Shown here: positions 26,660 through 35,702 of the stretch, piece by piece
How positions within the stretch are numbered: the first letter of the stretch is position 1
Layout of the letters: each line of letters begins with the position of its first letter
From: Jeotgalibaca sp052266715
GTDB taxonomy: Bacteria > Bacillota > Bacilli > Lactobacillales > Aerococcaceae
Strand: one strand, 5' to 3'
Assembly (NCBI GenBank): GCA_052266715.1
Contig: JBQPRB010000003.1
DNA: 64,000 nt
Position numbers and translations under genes: made by a program
Notes under the pieces: model-generated
What the model saw: only the letters and a program-made list of their open reading frames with translations
Database searches by the model: none
Told to the model about the DNA's origin: nothing

Positions 26660-28327
26660 ATGGGGAAATATGCATTAGGAATTGATTTTGGTACTCTTTC
26701 TGCTAGAGCAGTTTTATTGGATGTAGACTCTGGAACAGAACTAGCAGAGGCTGTTTCAGAATATGCAGATGGCGTAATAGAGCGTAATTTACCAAATTAT
26801 AATATCAAACTAGAGAATAAATGGGCATTACAAAATCCAAATGATTACATTACCTCCTTTGTGAGTGTTTGTAGAGAAATTTCTGCAACAGGATATAATT
26901 TAAAAAATCTGATTGGAATCGGAATTGACTTTACCTCTTGCACAGTTCTACCGGTAAATTCAAGTGGGACACCACTGTGTAATATTGAAAAATGGAAAGA
27001 TAACCCTCATTCATGGGTTAAATTATGGAAGCATCATGCGGCACAACCCCAAGCTGATAAAATCAATGAAGTAGCACACAGTACAAATAATGAATGGATT
27101 CATTACTACGGTGGGAAAATATCCTCGGAATGGTTATTCCCAAAGCTTCTTCAAATTCTTGAAGAAGATCAAGAACTATATGAGGAAATGGATTCTTTTA
27201 TTGAAGCTGGAGATTGGTTAGTTTGGCAACTCACCGGCAACGAGAAGAGAAGCTTGGCAATGGCAGGCTACAAAGCAATGTACGATCCGGAAAAAGGTTT
27301 CCCAGGTAAAGACTATTTTAAAGCAATAAATCCCTTGTTTGAAAATGTAGTTACTGAAAAACTGAATGATAAATATTTCCCTGTCACTGCTGTTGCAGGT
27401 GGGCTAAAAGAAGAATTTTCAAGATTAACAGGGCTTCCGGTTAATACACCGGTTTCGGTTGCAAACATTGATGCACATGTAGCTGTTTCCTCAACAGGTA
27501 TCACTCAGAAAGGACAGTTTCTCAGTGTGATTGGAACTTCTTCCTGCGATATAGTTCTATCAGATAAAAAAACAGATGTTAAAGGTATATCTGGCGTTGT
27601 ATTAGGGGGTGGTGGAAATGAACTGTATGCATATGAGTCAGGCCAAAATGCTGTAGGTGATATTTTTGGATGGTTTATTGAAGAATTGGTTCCTGAAAAA
27701 AAATATATAAAAGCCAAAGAAAATAATATTTCGATTTTTGAACTGTTAGAAAACGAGGCAGAAAAAATGAAACCCGGAAGCAATGGTTTATTGGCTTTAG
27801 ATTGGCATAATGGAAGTAGATCTGTATTAATGGATACTGATTTAACGGGTACAATTTTGGGATTAACCTTAAATACTAAATCTGAAGAAATATTTAGAGC
27901 TTTAATAGAAGCAACAGCTTATGGAAAAAGACAAATCATTGAAACATATGAGGCCGCAGGAATAAAAATAAATGAGATTAAATTTACTGGTGGTATCTCT
28001 TATAAAAATAAGTTGCTGAATCAAATTTATGCGGATGTATTGGGAAGACAAATCATAGTATCCCCATACCTCCAAACACCTGCAATCGGAGCTGCAATTT
28101 TTGCTGCAGTAGCCGCAGAGAAGGATTTAACGATTGAAGAAATTCAATCGAAACTAGATAAGAATCCTGCGATTTATTATCCAAATGAAGAGAATGCTAA
28201 AACTTATAATGAATTGTACAAAGAGTATATTTCAATCCATGATTATTTCGGAAAAAACAGTGACACAATGAAAAAACTCTTAAAAATATCAAAAGAAAAC
28301 GGAGACGTTGACTATGGTAAAAATTAA
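26660..28327 (+). CDS. Ribulokinase-like FGGY kinase
   Basis: A 555-residue FGGY kinase with the length and segments of AraB: GKYALGIDFGTLSARAVL at the start, GIGIDFTSCTVLPV near residue 97, and GTSSCDIVLS, GGISYKNKLLNQIYADVL and TPAIGAAIFAA toward the end. It would phosphorylate a ketopentose or ketodeoxyhexose at the terminal hydroxyl. No araA or araD is nearby, so the substrate may be the D-ribulose made by FucI from D-arabinose, or L-fuculose itself. The ATG at 26660 is chosen over 26654 because the latter is only one base from AAGGAG. The dhaL-like gene overlaps its end. Confidence 0.75.
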   Translation: MGKYALGIDFGTLSARAVLLDVDSGTELAEAVSEYADGVIERNLPNYNIKLENKWALQNPNDYITSFVSVCREISATGYNLKNLIGIGIDFTSCTVLPVNSSGTPLCNIEKWKDNPHSWVKLWKHHAAQPQADKINEVAHSTNNEWIHYYGGKISSEWLFPKLLQILEEDQELYEEMDSFIEAGDWLVWQLTGNEKRSLAMAGYKAMYDPEKGFPGKDYFKAINPLFENVVTEKLNDKYFPVTAVAGGLKEEFSRLTGLPVNTPVSVANIDAHVAVSSTGITQKGQFLSVIGTSSCDIVLSDKKTDVKGISGVVLGGGGNELYAYESGQNAVGDIFGWFIEELVPEKKYIKAKENNISIFELLENEAEKMKPGSNGLLALDWHNGSRSVLMDTDLTGTILGLTLNTKSEEIFRALIEATAYGKRQIIETYEAAGIKINEIKFTGGISYKNKLLNQIYADVLGRQIIVSPYLQTPAIGAAIFAAVAAEKDLTIEEIQSKLDKNPAIYYPNEENAKTYNELYKEYISIHDYFGKNSDTMKKLLKISKENGDVDYGKN

Positions 28328-28988
28328 TCGTATGTTTGTAATTCAACTAATTCGCAGGCTTGAAGAAAAATTTAGAATTGAAAAAGACTTTTTAGATAAG
28401 TTGGACACAGAAATAGGGGATGGCGATCATGGTACTAACATGGAACTTTCCTTCGTGGAAATGAGACAAGTGTTGACTCAAACAAATAAAGAAGATTTTG
28501 GTTCTATTTTAAAAAATATGGGTGATACCTTTCTAAGGGTAGGAGGAGGAATCGGTACATTTCTTTATGGTAGTTCTCTTAATGAAGCCTCCAAAAAACT
28601 ATCGGGTAAAGCAAAACTCGATATGAAGGATTTTAAACAAATTTTGAAAGATATGGGAGAAGAGATTAAAGAACTTGGGGAGGTAGAAACTGGACAAAAA
28701 ACGATGTACGATGTGCTAGATGCAGCAGTACAAAACCTTTTTAGCCATCAAGAAAATAATAAAATTTCACATCTAGAGGTTTTAGAAAATATGATTTCAG
28801 CGGCTGATTATGCAATGCTTGAAACAAAAAATATGATAGCCAAAAAAGGACGTGCAAGTTATTTTGGTGAAAAAACGCTAGGTCATATTGATCCAGGTGC
28901 CTATTCTATGTACCTTATTTTATTAACAATATATGAATTTTATAAAGATGAAATGATATCTGATTTGTTGAAAACATCAAATTATTAG
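28314..28988 (+). CDS. dhaL: DhaL-like kinase subunit
   Basis: A 224-residue protein of the DhaL family, the nucleotide-carrying subunit of dihydroxyacetone-type kinases. DTEIGDGDHGTNM near residues 30-42 supplies the metal-binding aspartates. GRASYFGEKTLGHIDPGA near residues 181-198 matches the family end. Two motifs deviate: GGGIGTFLYG replaces the usual GGASGPLYG-like loop, and GQKTM replaces GDKTM-like. It overlaps the AraB-like gene end and has GGAG 9 bases before ATG. A DhaK subunit is missing, so either it is encoded elsewhere or the complex has another substrate-binding partner. Confidence 0.72.
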   Translation: MVKINRMFVIQLIRRLEEKFRIEKDFLDKLDTEIGDGDHGTNMELSFVEMRQVLTQTNKEDFGSILKNMGDTFLRVGGGIGTFLYGSSLNEASKKLSGKAKLDMKDFKQILKDMGEEIKELGEVETGQKTMYDVLDAAVQNLFSHQENNKISHLEVLENMISAADYAMLETKNMIAKKGRASYFGEKTLGHIDPGAYSMYLILLTIYEFYKDEMISDLLKTSNY

Positions 28989-29513
28989 TTTGATATTTAA
29001 TATAGCAACAATATCTCTTAAGGTGTATTGATTTGAAACCGTTGATAAATTGCACAGTTATGACTTCTGTCATATTCGAATAGTTTTAAAGCTCTTACCA
29101 TTATCAGAGTTTCTTCTTCGGAAATGATGATAACAAAAATGCTATTTACTATAAAAAATACTTGGAATGAAAAAGAAAAAGTCAGTCGTGATTGAAAATG
29201 TAGAAACGAATCCGCATGGCAAAAAAACTCAAGACCTATTGATAAATTTAACCTAAAGAGATCTCCGTCTCAAAATAAAAGAAATCAACACTTCCGATTA
29301 AATAGGAAGTGTTGATTTTATCATGACCTTGCTAAAATTATCATTTCGTTTTAATATAGAAACAGTGTTATTAAAATTTCCAGACAAATGAAAAGGGTTA
29401 CATATTTGTTGGAGATTTTTTTGAGCGCCTGTATCTAACCAACAGGGCTTTCAGAAAAAAATTCAAAAAACGGCGTTAAAGCTATATGTTCTTATTTTTA
29501 TAGGAGGTCCGAA
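28989..29513. other. Intergenic stretch with a terminator-like hairpin
   Basis: No supported gene. The only clear structure is an inverted repeat at 29282-29318, annotated separately. A 28-codon frame near 29167 has no good ribosome binding site and was not called. A GGAGG-type site lies immediately before the AraC-type regulator gene at the right end. Confidence 0.5.
29282..29318 (+). terminator. Terminator-like hairpin downstream of the fucose locus
   Basis: AAATCAACACTTCC pairs perfectly with GGAAGTGTTGATTT across a 9-base loop and runs into TTTTA. It lies about 290 bases after the dhaL-like gene and could end that transcript. Confidence 0.7.
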
Positions 29514-31814
29514 ATGTTCAGAAAGCCTGAAAATCCCAGTATAATCAAGCGTTTTTTGCCGTCTTATCTATTGGTGCTAGCCATTCCGTTATTGGCGAGC
29601 TTTTTTATATACCAGATCAATATTAATCAACTAAAGAAGAATGCCAACGAAAACAGTATGATTTTACTTAATCAAACCCGCGATATGTTTGAACAAAAGA
29701 ATGCTGAAATCGAAAGCTTTGTCCAACAACTCTTTTATAACCCTGAGATACAGCAACTTTCCAAGCGACTTCCGACTGATCAGACCCAAATTCCAACCGA
29801 CATCAATCGGGTTGTTGATCGTATCGCTCCTTACTGGTATGCAAACCAATTATTCAGCAATTTTTACATATATTTCAATAATCTCAATGTGATTGTCAGT
29901 CCAGACGGGGCGTATATACGGCCCAATGATTTTTTTGAGAGTCATTCATACGAGGGATTGGATTATGCGACTTGGCAACGGGCCATCAACCAAGAAGATG
30001 CCAACCGCAAATATTTACCTTTTAAAAATGTCACCATCCACGGGAAGAAAGAAGGTTTCATCCCCTATGTTCATACTCTTCATTCACTGAATGAAGGGGT
30101 TCACACAAATTTGGTGGTCATGATAAATGTCAAAGAAACACTCTCCCATCTGAACCATGTATCAGCCAATTATGATGGAACAATTTTTATTTTTGATAAT
30201 CAGAAGCAGTTGCTCCTGAAGGATGGAGAAACGGATGCCATTCCCTTTTACGATGAAGAAAAGGATAAGTTTGTCTTAAAGGAAGATTCTGATGATTTTT
30301 TGATTATCAAAACTGAATCACAAAATAATGGTTGGCAGTACGTTGCTGTTTTACCTCAGGAAGCAGTGTTGCAGGATGCTAACGCTATCCGAAATGTCAG
30401 TTTACTGATCGCAGGAATTACAGTCGCACTGGGTCTTCTTTTTGTGTATGTCTTTGCCTACCAAAGCAGTCTACCGTTAAGTAAAGTATTGGCGGCCTTA
30501 CAAGCTTCCAAAATAGAAGCGGAAGAAAGTCCCTATGATTTCATACACAAGAATGTAGTTGATGTTGTTAACAGCAATAAACGTCTGAAAGCACAAATCG
30601 ATGACCAACTGCCCTTATTACGTGACTCATTAATCCGTAAGTTGGTCACTGGGGAGCTTGCTTTCACAAAATCGACCCAAGAATTACTGGAGCAAGCAGA
30701 AATCCAACTGGCTGGTCCCTACGGTTATGTTGGCATTGTGTCCATTGTCCATCTGTTGGACGAATTAGATAAAGAAATGTTAGCGGAAATAAACATGGCG
30801 CAACTGTTCATCCAGAACCAATTACAAGAAAAGCTGGGACAATGCATTCTGCTTTCAAACATTGAAAAAGATCAAGTACTCTTCATCGTAACCAGGGAAA
30901 CATCCTTGAGCTCAGTAGATAAGAAAGAAATGCAAGCCCAATTGCAGACGCTATTAGTGTGTTTCGCAAACGAATATAAGTTGAAAGTAAACATTGCACT
31001 TGGGCGTCCGTTTGACGAGTTGAAACAAATACCGATTGCTTACGAAGAGGCAAAACAGGTTCTGCCGGTTATTCAAACGGAACAGAAGGTGGGCAAGATT
31101 TATACATGGAATGAAAGTAATGAATATCGAAAAATGGATTATTACTATCCAATCGAATTGGAAGCAAGGATGATTACCTGTGTTAACAATGGTGAGACCG
31201 CAGAAGTAAATGCGATTCTAGAAACAATCTTAACTGAAAACACCGAGAGTAGAAAGTTGGATAGTCACGGATTTTTCCAATTGCTCACCTCTATGAAAAA
31301 TACGGTAAATCGGATTCTGTCAAAAAATATTCATTTGAATGTTGCTAAAAAAGATCAAATACAAGACCGTCTGGATAAGATGGTTCTTTCAGAAGCAACT
31401 TTGAAGCAAAATTTCACTGATATTTCGGATATCCTTTGGGAAATAGCACAAGTTATTCTAGAAGAAAAAATGACGAATCGCCAACAGCTGATTTCCAAAA
31501 TAAAGAAATGTATCCAGCAACATTTCCACGATCCCAATTTATCGGTGTACAAGATTTCCGAACTTACTGGCATTTCCGAGAAAATCATCCCATTGACGTT
31601 CAAGGAGCAGGTGGGAATTAACCTGTCTGACTATATCGAGGAAGTACGCATTGGCCATTCCAAGTCGCGCCTGCTGGAGTTCAATCAGACGGTCGAGGAA
31701 GTTGCCGAGGAGTCCGGGTACAACAGTGCCCACTCATTCCGACGTGCCTTCAAACGTAATGCCGGGTTGACGCCAAGTGACTTCCGAAAAGCCATTAAAC
31801 AAGCAAAAAATTGA
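29514..31814 (+). CDS. Membrane-bound AraC-type regulator (YesN/two-TM sensor type)
   Basis: A 766-residue one-component regulator. A membrane helix near residues 12-34 is followed by a large extracellular Cache-like sensor region. A second helix lies near residues 294-316, then a cytoplasmic linker and a C-terminal AraC HTH pair (about residues 660-760; ISELTGISEKII and VEEVAEESGYNSAHSFRRAFK). Such proteins sense sugars outside the cell and switch on adjacent LplABC-type operons, which fits the genes that follow. A TAGGAGG site precedes the start. The ligand is probably a host-glycan fragment, inferred from the downstream fucosidases. Confidence 0.85.
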   Translation: MFRKPENPSIIKRFLPSYLLVLAIPLLASFFIYQININQLKKNANENSMILLNQTRDMFEQKNAEIESFVQQLFYNPEIQQLSKRLPTDQTQIPTDINRVVDRIAPYWYANQLFSNFYIYFNNLNVIVSPDGAYIRPNDFFESHSYEGLDYATWQRAINQEDANRKYLPFKNVTIHGKKEGFIPYVHTLHSLNEGVHTNLVVMINVKETLSHLNHVSANYDGTIFIFDNQKQLLLKDGETDAIPFYDEEKDKFVLKEDSDDFLIIKTESQNNGWQYVAVLPQEAVLQDANAIRNVSLLIAGITVALGLLFVYVFAYQSSLPLSKVLAALQASKIEAEESPYDFIHKNVVDVVNSNKRLKAQIDDQLPLLRDSLIRKLVTGELAFTKSTQELLEQAEIQLAGPYGYVGIVSIVHLLDELDKEMLAEINMAQLFIQNQLQEKLGQCILLSNIEKDQVLFIVTRETSLSSVDKKEMQAQLQTLLVCFANEYKLKVNIALGRPFDELKQIPIAYEEAKQVLPVIQTEQKVGKIYTWNESNEYRKMDYYYPIELEARMITCVNNGETAEVNAILETILTENTESRKLDSHGFFQLLTSMKNTVNRILSKNIHLNVAKKDQIQDRLDKMVLSEATLKQNFTDISDILWEIAQVILEEKMTNRQQLISKIKKCIQQHFHDPNLSVYKISELTGISEKIIPLTFKEQVGINLSDYIEEVRIGHSKSRLLEFNQTVEEVAEESGYNSAHSFRRAFKRNAGLTPSDFRKAIKQAKN

Positions 31815-31858
31815 ACCACCAAGAAATTGTACCCCTGGAATTTTGTGTACCTTTTCGC

Positions 31859-31910
31859 AGCGAACCGCCCAAGAAAACCCTTACATATAAGGTTTCTTGG
31901 GCGGTTCGCT
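31859..31910. promoter_or_regulatory. Long hairpin between the regulator and transporter genes
   Basis: AGCGAACCGCCCAAGAAA and a further ACC pair almost perfectly with GGTTTCTTGGGCGGTTCGCT. There is no T-run directly after it on the plus strand, so it may be a terminator of weak type, a transcript-end stabiliser or a regulatory structure. Confidence 0.55.
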
Positions 31911-31951
31911 CTTAAAAAAATGTCACTTTTGAAAAAATGAATTAGCGCTTA

Positions 31952-31965
31952 TGATAGCGGTAACA
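31952..31965 (+). promoter_or_regulatory. cre-like box upstream of the LplABC operon
   Basis: TGATAGCGGTAACA fits the cre consensus with one mismatch and lies about 43 bases before the permease start, so catabolite repression of the fucosidase locus is plausible. Confidence 0.5.
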
Positions 31966-32007
31966 AATCGAAAGGAGCAACATTCTATTTTAGGAGGAGA
32001 CAATATT

Positions 32008-32997
32008 ATGGAGTCTGAAGAATTGACGCAAGACATTTCTGCTTCTTCTTATCCCGATCAGAACACGGGAACAAAGGTTACTTTCCTGAAGAGTAGCACC
32101 TGGAAAAAAATTAAGAAGCATTGGCAACTTTACTTGCTGGTCATCCTGCCGGTGACCTTCTTGTTCCTGTTTAAGATTTATCCGATGGCAGGGGTAACGA
32201 TTGCCTTCAAGGATTACAGCGTGACCAAAGGGATATTCGGGAGTGATTGGGCGGGACTGAAACATTTCCGGGCCTTCTTGGACAGCCCGAACTTCTCTAC
32301 CTTATTGAAGAACACGCTATCAATCAGTCTATACCAACTTGTGTTGGGAACGGCCATCCCGATTATCCTGGCCTTGGCATTGAATGAGGCCAAGAATGAA
32401 CGCTTCAAAAAAGTCGTCCAGACCATCACGTTCGCGCCTTACTTCATCTCGACGGTGGTCCTGGTTTCCATCATTATTTTGTTACTTTCGCCAAATGGGG
32501 GACTTGTCAACAACATCCTGGGCTTGTTTGGGATAGATCCCATCAACTTCATGGGGAATGCGTCTGCCTTCAAACATATCTATGTTTGGTCGGGTGTCTG
32601 GCAGACAACCGGGTATTCAGCGGTCATCTATATCGCTGCCTTGTCCGGAATCGACCCGCAACTATATGAAGCCGCAAAAGTGGATGGGGCAAACCGGTTA
32701 CAAAAAATCCTGAACGTCGATTTACCGGGTATCATGCCAATCATCATCGTCTTACTGGTATTGAACGTGGGCAGCATCATGTCGCTGGGCTATGAGAAAA
32801 TCTACCTCTTGCAAAACCCGCTCAACGTCAGCAGTTCCGAGGTCATCTCGACCTTCGTTTACAAAATCGGAGTGCTGGGAGCGAATTACAGCTTCGCCAC
32901 GGCAGTCGGCCTGTTCAATTCGGTCGTCAACTTCATCTTGATTTTCACTGCGAACAAGATTGTTGGGAAGTTTTCCAGCACAGGCAAAATATGGTAA
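32008..32997 (+). CDS. Sugar ABC transporter permease (LplB/YteP type)
   Basis: A 329-residue permease. An N-terminal cytoplasmic stretch of about 45 residues precedes six membrane helices. FKDYSVTKGIFGSDWAGLKH is typical of the LplB branch, and the EAA loop YEAAKVDGANRLQKILNVDL lies near residues 222-241. The frame begins at 31951, but the ATG at 32008 follows TAGGAGGAG. The gene order permease, permease, binding protein is usual for oligosaccharide importers of this branch. The ATPase is not linked. Confidence 0.87.
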   Translation: MESEELTQDISASSYPDQNTGTKVTFLKSSTWKKIKKHWQLYLLVILPVTFLFLFKIYPMAGVTIAFKDYSVTKGIFGSDWAGLKHFRAFLDSPNFSTLLKNTLSISLYQLVLGTAIPIILALALNEAKNERFKKVVQTITFAPYFISTVVLVSIIILLLSPNGGLVNNILGLFGIDPINFMGNASAFKHIYVWSGVWQTTGYSAVIYIAALSGIDPQLYEAAKVDGANRLQKILNVDLPGIMPIIIVLLVLNVGSIMSLGYEKIYLLQNPLNVSSSEVISTFVYKIGVLGANYSFATAVGLFNSVVNFILIFTANKIVGKFSSTGKIW

Positions 32998-33012
32998 AGG
33001 AGGAAGGGTAAC

Positions 33013-33912
33013 ATGCAGTTAGCGAAGAAAAAATCCCAGATTCAAGAATCGAATTATGACCGTATCTTCATGTTTGTCGTGTATGTCTTTTTGACAATTG
33101 TGCTGCTTTTGGTCCTGTATCCTCTCATCTATATTGTGAGCGCTTCATTCAGTGGGGCACAGGCGGTTACATCCGGTCAGGTTTGGCTGTTGCCGGTCGA
33201 TCCGGGCTTGGAAGGGTACCGCACCGTTTTCCAGAATGATGACATTTTCCGCGGCTTTTCCAATTCGTTGTTTTACACCGTCTTCGGGACTTTGATCAGT
33301 GTGGTCTTGACCATCATGCTGGCGTATCCCTTGTCACGCAATACCTTCGTGGGCCGGAATTTCTTGATGAAGGTCTTGGTCTTTACGATGCTGTTTGATG
33401 CCGGGTTGATTCCCGTGTACTTGGTCGTCCGCAACTTGAATTTATTGGACTCCATCTGGGCATTGTTATTGCCGTCCGCATTGGCAGCATTTCAGGTGAT
33501 AATCGCCCGGACCTTTTTCCAGCAGACCATCCCGAATGAATTGGTGGAATCGAGTGAAATCGATGGCTGTTCTGATTTCCAGTTCATCTTCAAGGTCGTC
33601 TTGCCACTTTCGAAACCGATAATCGCGGTCCTCGTTTTGATGTATGCCATCATGCGCTGGAACATGTATTTTGAAGCTTTAATTTACTTGAAATCGGAAG
33701 CGCTTTACCCTTTGCAATTGATCCTGAGGGACATCCTTGTTTTGGATACCGATCCGTCGATGAGCGTGGAAGAAATGCTGAAAATGCAAGGCATGAAAGA
33801 TTTAATGAAGTATTCCTTGATCGTAGTTTCCAGTGTGCCGGTATTGATGCTTTATCCGTTTGCACAGAAGCATTTTGTCAAAGGGATGTTGATTGGTTCG
33901 GTAAAAGGTTAG
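33013..33912 (+). CDS. Sugar ABC transporter permease (LplC/YtcP type)
   Basis: A 299-residue permease with six hydrophobic segments, an LplC-like start (DRIFMFVVYVFLTIVLLLVL) and the ending LMLYPFAQKHFVKGMLIGSV typical of this branch. The EAA loop is VESSEIDGCSDFQFIFKVVL. AAAGGAGGAAGGG precedes the ATG. It pairs with the LplB-like permease 15 bases upstream. Confidence 0.87.
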   Translation: MQLAKKKSQIQESNYDRIFMFVVYVFLTIVLLLVLYPLIYIVSASFSGAQAVTSGQVWLLPVDPGLEGYRTVFQNDDIFRGFSNSLFYTVFGTLISVVLTIMLAYPLSRNTFVGRNFLMKVLVFTMLFDAGLIPVYLVVRNLNLLDSIWALLLPSALAAFQVIIARTFFQQTIPNELVESSEIDGCSDFQFIFKVVLPLSKPIIAVLVLMYAIMRWNMYFEALIYLKSEALYPLQLILRDILVLDTDPSMSVEEMLKMQGMKDLMKYSLIVVSSVPVLMLYPFAQKHFVKGMLIGSVKG

Positions 33913-33916
33913 TCAA

Positions 33917-33936
33917 TCAAAGTGCTTGCACTTTGA
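33917..33936 (+). promoter_or_regulatory. Hairpin before the binding-protein gene
   Basis: TCAAAGTGC pairs perfectly with GCACTTTGA around a TT loop and has no T-run. It could protect or process the mRNA so that the binding protein is made in larger amounts; this is the second such hairpin at a CUT1 binding-protein boundary in the window. Confidence 0.5.
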
Positions 33937-33959
33937 ATTAAAAATATAAGGATGGATGA

Positions 33960-35612
33960 ATGATGAAAAACCATAAAAAATACTTAGCACGTTCGGTCAT
34001 GCTTGGTGCGACCGCCTTTACTTTAGTGGCATGTGTGCCTAAAGCAGAAGGAAACCAAACAAGCGAAGTGGGATCAGATTCTGAGGGGAAAACTGATGTG
34101 ACCATCTTTATGCCGGTCATGTCATATGAATCCGATCCAAATAGTGAAACGAATGAACTCACCCAGTATGTAGAAGAAGAATTCGGCCTCAACATCAATT
34201 TTGAGACTGTTAATCAGGCAGCGGCCAAGGAAAAACGGCAGTTGTCATTGGCGAGTGGGGATTTCCCAGATGCCTACTGGGTGATTAACTGGCTCGATCC
34301 AATCACAAAAGTGGAAGCACAAAAATACGGTCAAGAAGGTGTTTTTATTCGCCTAAACGACTTGATTGATGAACATATGCCCAATCTAAAGAAATTGATG
34401 GAAGAACTTCCATATCTGGAAAAAGGCATTACTTCACCAGACGGGAATATCTATGCTTTACCACCTATTAACGAAGCTTATCACAGCTCCCGTTATGGTA
34501 AAGTCTGGATTAATACTGAGTGGTTGGATAACCTAGGTTTGGAAATGCCAGCCACTACAGAGGAATTCCGCACGGTATTGCAAGCGTTCAAGAACGATGA
34601 TCCAAATGGTAACGGGATCCAGGATGAAATTCCTTTGAGTGGTGAGCCAGGGCAGTTAGGAAATGACCCGTCGATTTTCTTGATGAATGCGTTCCTGCCA
34701 AATAACGGCAAAGATTTCATCAACGTCAAGAATGGCACTCTGGAATTGGCACCAATGCAAGAGGAATGGAAAGAAGGCTTGAAGTATATCAATTCCTTGT
34801 ATCAGGAAGGTTTGATTGATCCAGCTGCGTACACTCAAAATTCTGATGCTTATAAACAGCTCGGTACGCCGGGAGATGGTACGGTTGTTCTGGGTGCTGG
34901 GGCAGGTTCGCATCTGGCCATCCTAACTGACCTTGCACACGAAGCATCCAGGTCTTACGATGTGGTGACTCCTTTGAAGGGACCAGGTGGGGCACAATTT
35001 ACTCCATCTGATTATGGAGACATTAAGTTTTTCACTTTTGCCATAACGAATGAAGCGAGTGAAGAACAAGCAATCGCACTATTGAAATTGGCTGATTTTG
35101 CTTATTCCGAAGAGGGAACAATGATGTTCACAAAAGGAAAAGAAGGACTGGATTGGCAAGCAGGGGGACCAGAAGATATTGATTTACTTGGGGAACAAGC
35201 AAAGTATGCCACATTAGAAGTTCCTTCAGAAGAAAAAATTGATTTTGCTTGGGGAGAAAAAGGTCCTTTCGCCTTAACACGTGAATTACGAGATTCCATC
35301 GCAGCCGACACGGACGAATTCTCCATATTAGGTTATGAACGTCGCCTATACAATGCGACCTTGAAGTATGACGGCTTCGAACCTGAAGAGAACTTCAATT
35401 CCGAAGCAGCATGGCTTGCACCGGAATATGCGGATGAATTGAATTTGCTACAAGTTAACTTGAAGAAATACATCGATGAAAATACGGTTCAATTCATTAC
35501 AGGAGCGAAAGATATTGATAAAGATTGGGACAACTACATAAAAGGCTTTGACCAATTACAAGCAAATCGTTATCTAGAAATCTATCAAGAATCTTATGAC
35601 GCACAACAGTAG
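33960..35612 (+). CDS. Sugar-binding lipoprotein of the LplA type
   Basis: A lipoprotein of about 550 residues. A short signal peptide with lipobox-like LVAC precedes a Glu/Ser-rich linker and a large binding domain (SGDFPDAYWVINW, GVFIRLNDLIDEHMPNLKKL, ending DKDWDNYIKGFDQL). The length and order match LplA/YtcQ-type binding proteins for oligosaccharides. Two ATGs (33960 and 33963) are adjacent; the first has better spacing to AAGGA. Ligand unknown, probably a fucosylated or galactosylated oligosaccharide handled by the downstream hydrolases. A decayed relative lies at 43567. Confidence 0.87.
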   Translation: MMKNHKKYLARSVMLGATAFTLVACVPKAEGNQTSEVGSDSEGKTDVTIFMPVMSYESDPNSETNELTQYVEEEFGLNINFETVNQAAAKEKRQLSLASGDFPDAYWVINWLDPITKVEAQKYGQEGVFIRLNDLIDEHMPNLKKLMEELPYLEKGITSPDGNIYALPPINEAYHSSRYGKVWINTEWLDNLGLEMPATTEEFRTVLQAFKNDDPNGNGIQDEIPLSGEPGQLGNDPSIFLMNAFLPNNGKDFINVKNGTLELAPMQEEWKEGLKYINSLYQEGLIDPAAYTQNSDAYKQLGTPGDGTVVLGAGAGSHLAILTDLAHEASRSYDVVTPLKGPGGAQFTPSDYGDIKFFTFAITNEASEEQAIALLKLADFAYSEEGTMMFTKGKEGLDWQAGGPEDIDLLGEQAKYATLEVPSEEKIDFAWGEKGPFALTRELRDSIAADTDEFSILGYERRLYNATLKYDGFEPEENFNSEAAWLAPEYADELNLLQVNLKKYIDENTVQFITGAKDIDKDWDNYIKGFDQLQANRYLEIYQESYDAQQ

Positions 35613-35623
35613 TATTTAGTAGC

Positions 35624-35670
35624 GGTTCTCCTAGTTTAATCTTAGCTATTAAACGGGAGAGCCTTTTTTT
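35624..35670 (+). terminator. Terminator after the LplA-like gene
   Basis: GGTTCTCC plus GTTTAAT pair with ATTAAAC plus GGGAGAGCC across a small bulge and are followed by seven T. It may only partly end the transcript, since the next gene in the same direction starts 30 bases later with no clear promoter. Confidence 0.85.
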
Positions 35671-35702
35671 AAAACCTTTTAAATGGGAGGTCACGATACG
35701 TG

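Noticed and set aside
29167..29256. 28-codon frame beginning MKKKKSVVIEN between dhaL and the AraC-type regulator
   Set aside because: Weak ribosome binding site and no match to a known small protein; probably chance.
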